Source: Roseburia sp.
GTDB lineage: Bacteria; Bacillota; Clostridia; Lachnospirales; Lachnospiraceae
Assembly (NCBI GenBank): GCA_017621905.1
Contig: JAGASC010000309.1
Location: forward strand, 1-6,892
Length of the DNA: 6,892 nucleotides
Reading direction: 5' to 3'
A program made the position numbers and the translations under genes. Positions 6,224 to 6,892 of the stretch are shown piece by piece. Below the pieces are notes generated by a model, which saw nothing but the letters and a program-made list of their open reading frames with translations, ran no database searches and was not told where the DNA came from. The first letter of the stretch is position 1. Each line of letters opens with the position of its first letter.

Positions 6224-6892
6224 TTATCCTTTCACGCTTCCCATCACGACTCCCTCTGCAAAATATTTACGCATAAATGGATATACAATCAAAATAGGGA
6301 GCATAGCAAGAAAGATCTGCGCAGCTTGTGTTGTTTGCGTAGATATTTTCATCAACTGTTCTAATGTTTCCATGTCCATAGCCTTCATAGACTCCAAATT
6401 TGTGTTTACTACTATGTTATGCAGATATGTTGCCATAGGTTGTCCTGAAGTATTATTGAAATAGAGCATACCATCGAACCAAGAATTCCAATGATTTACG
6501 ATACAAAACAATAAAATTGTGGCAATGGAAGCCTTAGACAAGGGAATATAAATTTTTGTCAAAATAACCCATTGTGATGCACCATCTACCAAAGCTGCCT
6601 CCTCCAATTCTTTCGGAAGGTTTCGGAAATAATTCATCATCATAATCATATAAGCTATTGGAACTGCACCAGGAATGACCATAGACCAAAATGAATTGAT
6701 CAGTCCCACTTTATTTACAATCATATAAGTAGGAATGATACCGCCTCCAAACAATGTAGTAAAGTAAAACAACCAAACATATACCTTTCGTGCATGGAAA
6801 CGATTTTCGGACTTTGAAAGGGGATATGCACACAAAATGGTCAACAGCAGATTCAAAGTCGGTCCTATCAAAACACGCGCTACACTTACAAG
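6224..6892 (-). CDS. Sugar ABC transporter permease, LplC/YtcP (MalG-like) type, N-terminus outside window
   Basis: This is a membrane permease subunit of a carbohydrate uptake (CUT1-type) ABC importer. Its partners should be a second permease, a lipoprotein binding protein and a shared ATPase. The frame is open to the right edge and 222 residues are visible. Full-length relatives have about 290-300, so roughly 70 N-terminal residues are missing. The start is not visible. Hydrophobic segments are seen at about 4-25, 38-60, 67-87, 123-145 and 190-207. The cytoplasmic EAA loop that contacts the ATPase is at about 96-120 (EEAALVDGAS, then IYIPLSK). The C-terminal end YFAEGVVMGSVKG is characteristic of the LplC/YtcP group common in Paenibacillus and Lachnospiraceae sugar clusters. 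The gene heads the visible part of the minus-strand operon, 27 bases before the GH127-like gene, which implies that the imported sugar is that enzyme's substrate. It is noticeably more A/T-rich (about 38% G+C in lines I counted) than that neighbour. Confidence 0.95.
   Translation of the reverse strand, partial: LVSVARVLIGPTLNLLLTILCAYPLSKSENRFHARKVYVWLFYFTTLFGGGIIPTYMIVNKVGLINSFWSMVIPGAVPIAYMIMMMNYFRNLPKELEEAALVDGASQWVILTKIYIPLSKASIATILLFCIVNHWNSWFDGMLYFNNTSGQPMATYLHNIVVNTNLESMKAMDMETLEQLMKISTQTTQAAQIFLAMLPILIVYPFMRKYFAEGVVMGSVKG

Noticed and set aside
6869..6871. TTG at 6871 as the start of the permease
   Set aside because: The upstream codons to the window edge continue the typical LplC-type membrane segment, so the gene runs past the edge.
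1..6892. CRISPR arrays, tRNA, rRNA, insertion sequences or riboswitches
   Set aside because: I saw no spaced direct repeats, cloverleaf, transposase frame or known riboswitch core. Intergenic spaces are too short for most of these.

Overview
The window looks like a plant-glycan utilisation region from an anaerobic Firmicute. Clostridia, probably Lachnospiraceae, is an inference from three things: strong AGGAGG-type ribosome binding sites, a sugar ABC permease of the LplC/YtcP type, and AraC-regulated glycosidase clusters with tight gene spacing. No rRNA, tRNA, CRISPR array, transposase or phage gene is visible. Genes cover almost everything, and no gene-free stretch exceeds about 120 bases.

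Layout, left to right. (1) Positions 2-1390, plus strand: the C-terminal ~462 residues of a GH78 alpha-L-rhamnosidase. Its 5' end lies outside the window, and a clear hairpin terminator follows it (1410-1450). (2) Positions 1391-1505: a convergent intergenic region with that terminator and a second short hairpin. (3) Positions 1506-6892: five genes on the minus strand. In transcription order (right to left) these are a sugar ABC transporter permease (cut by the right edge), a GH127-superfamily glycosidase (beta-L-arabinofuranosidase-like), a 10-bp inverted repeat, an AraC-family regulator, a serine hydrolase of the SxxK beta-lactamase/family VIII esterase type, and a stand-alone MBL-fold hydrolase resembling the ComEC C-terminal domain.

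How they may work together. The permease and the GH127-like enzyme are 27 bases apart and form an operon end. An oligosaccharide or glycoside carrying L-arabinofuranosyl-like residues would be imported and then trimmed in the cytoplasm. An inverted repeat just after the GH127 stop looks like a weak intrinsic terminator. It separates this operon from a second group in which the araC stop and the serine hydrolase start are one base apart, with the MBL gene 54 bases further on. The AraC protein has an N-terminal cupin-like sugar-sensing region and probably controls the neighbouring genes. The two downstream hydrolases have no signal peptide, so they should be cytoplasmic. They may remove an ester, lactone or similar decoration from the imported substrate, but no substrate can be read from the sequence.

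The least ordinary parts are the AraC/serine-hydrolase/MBL cassette and the cysteine-rich GH127-like enzyme, which keeps the metal and nucleophile residues (Glu274, Cys276, Cys346, Cys347) but has an additional CxxC. I did not find convincing evidence of a wholly new type of system.
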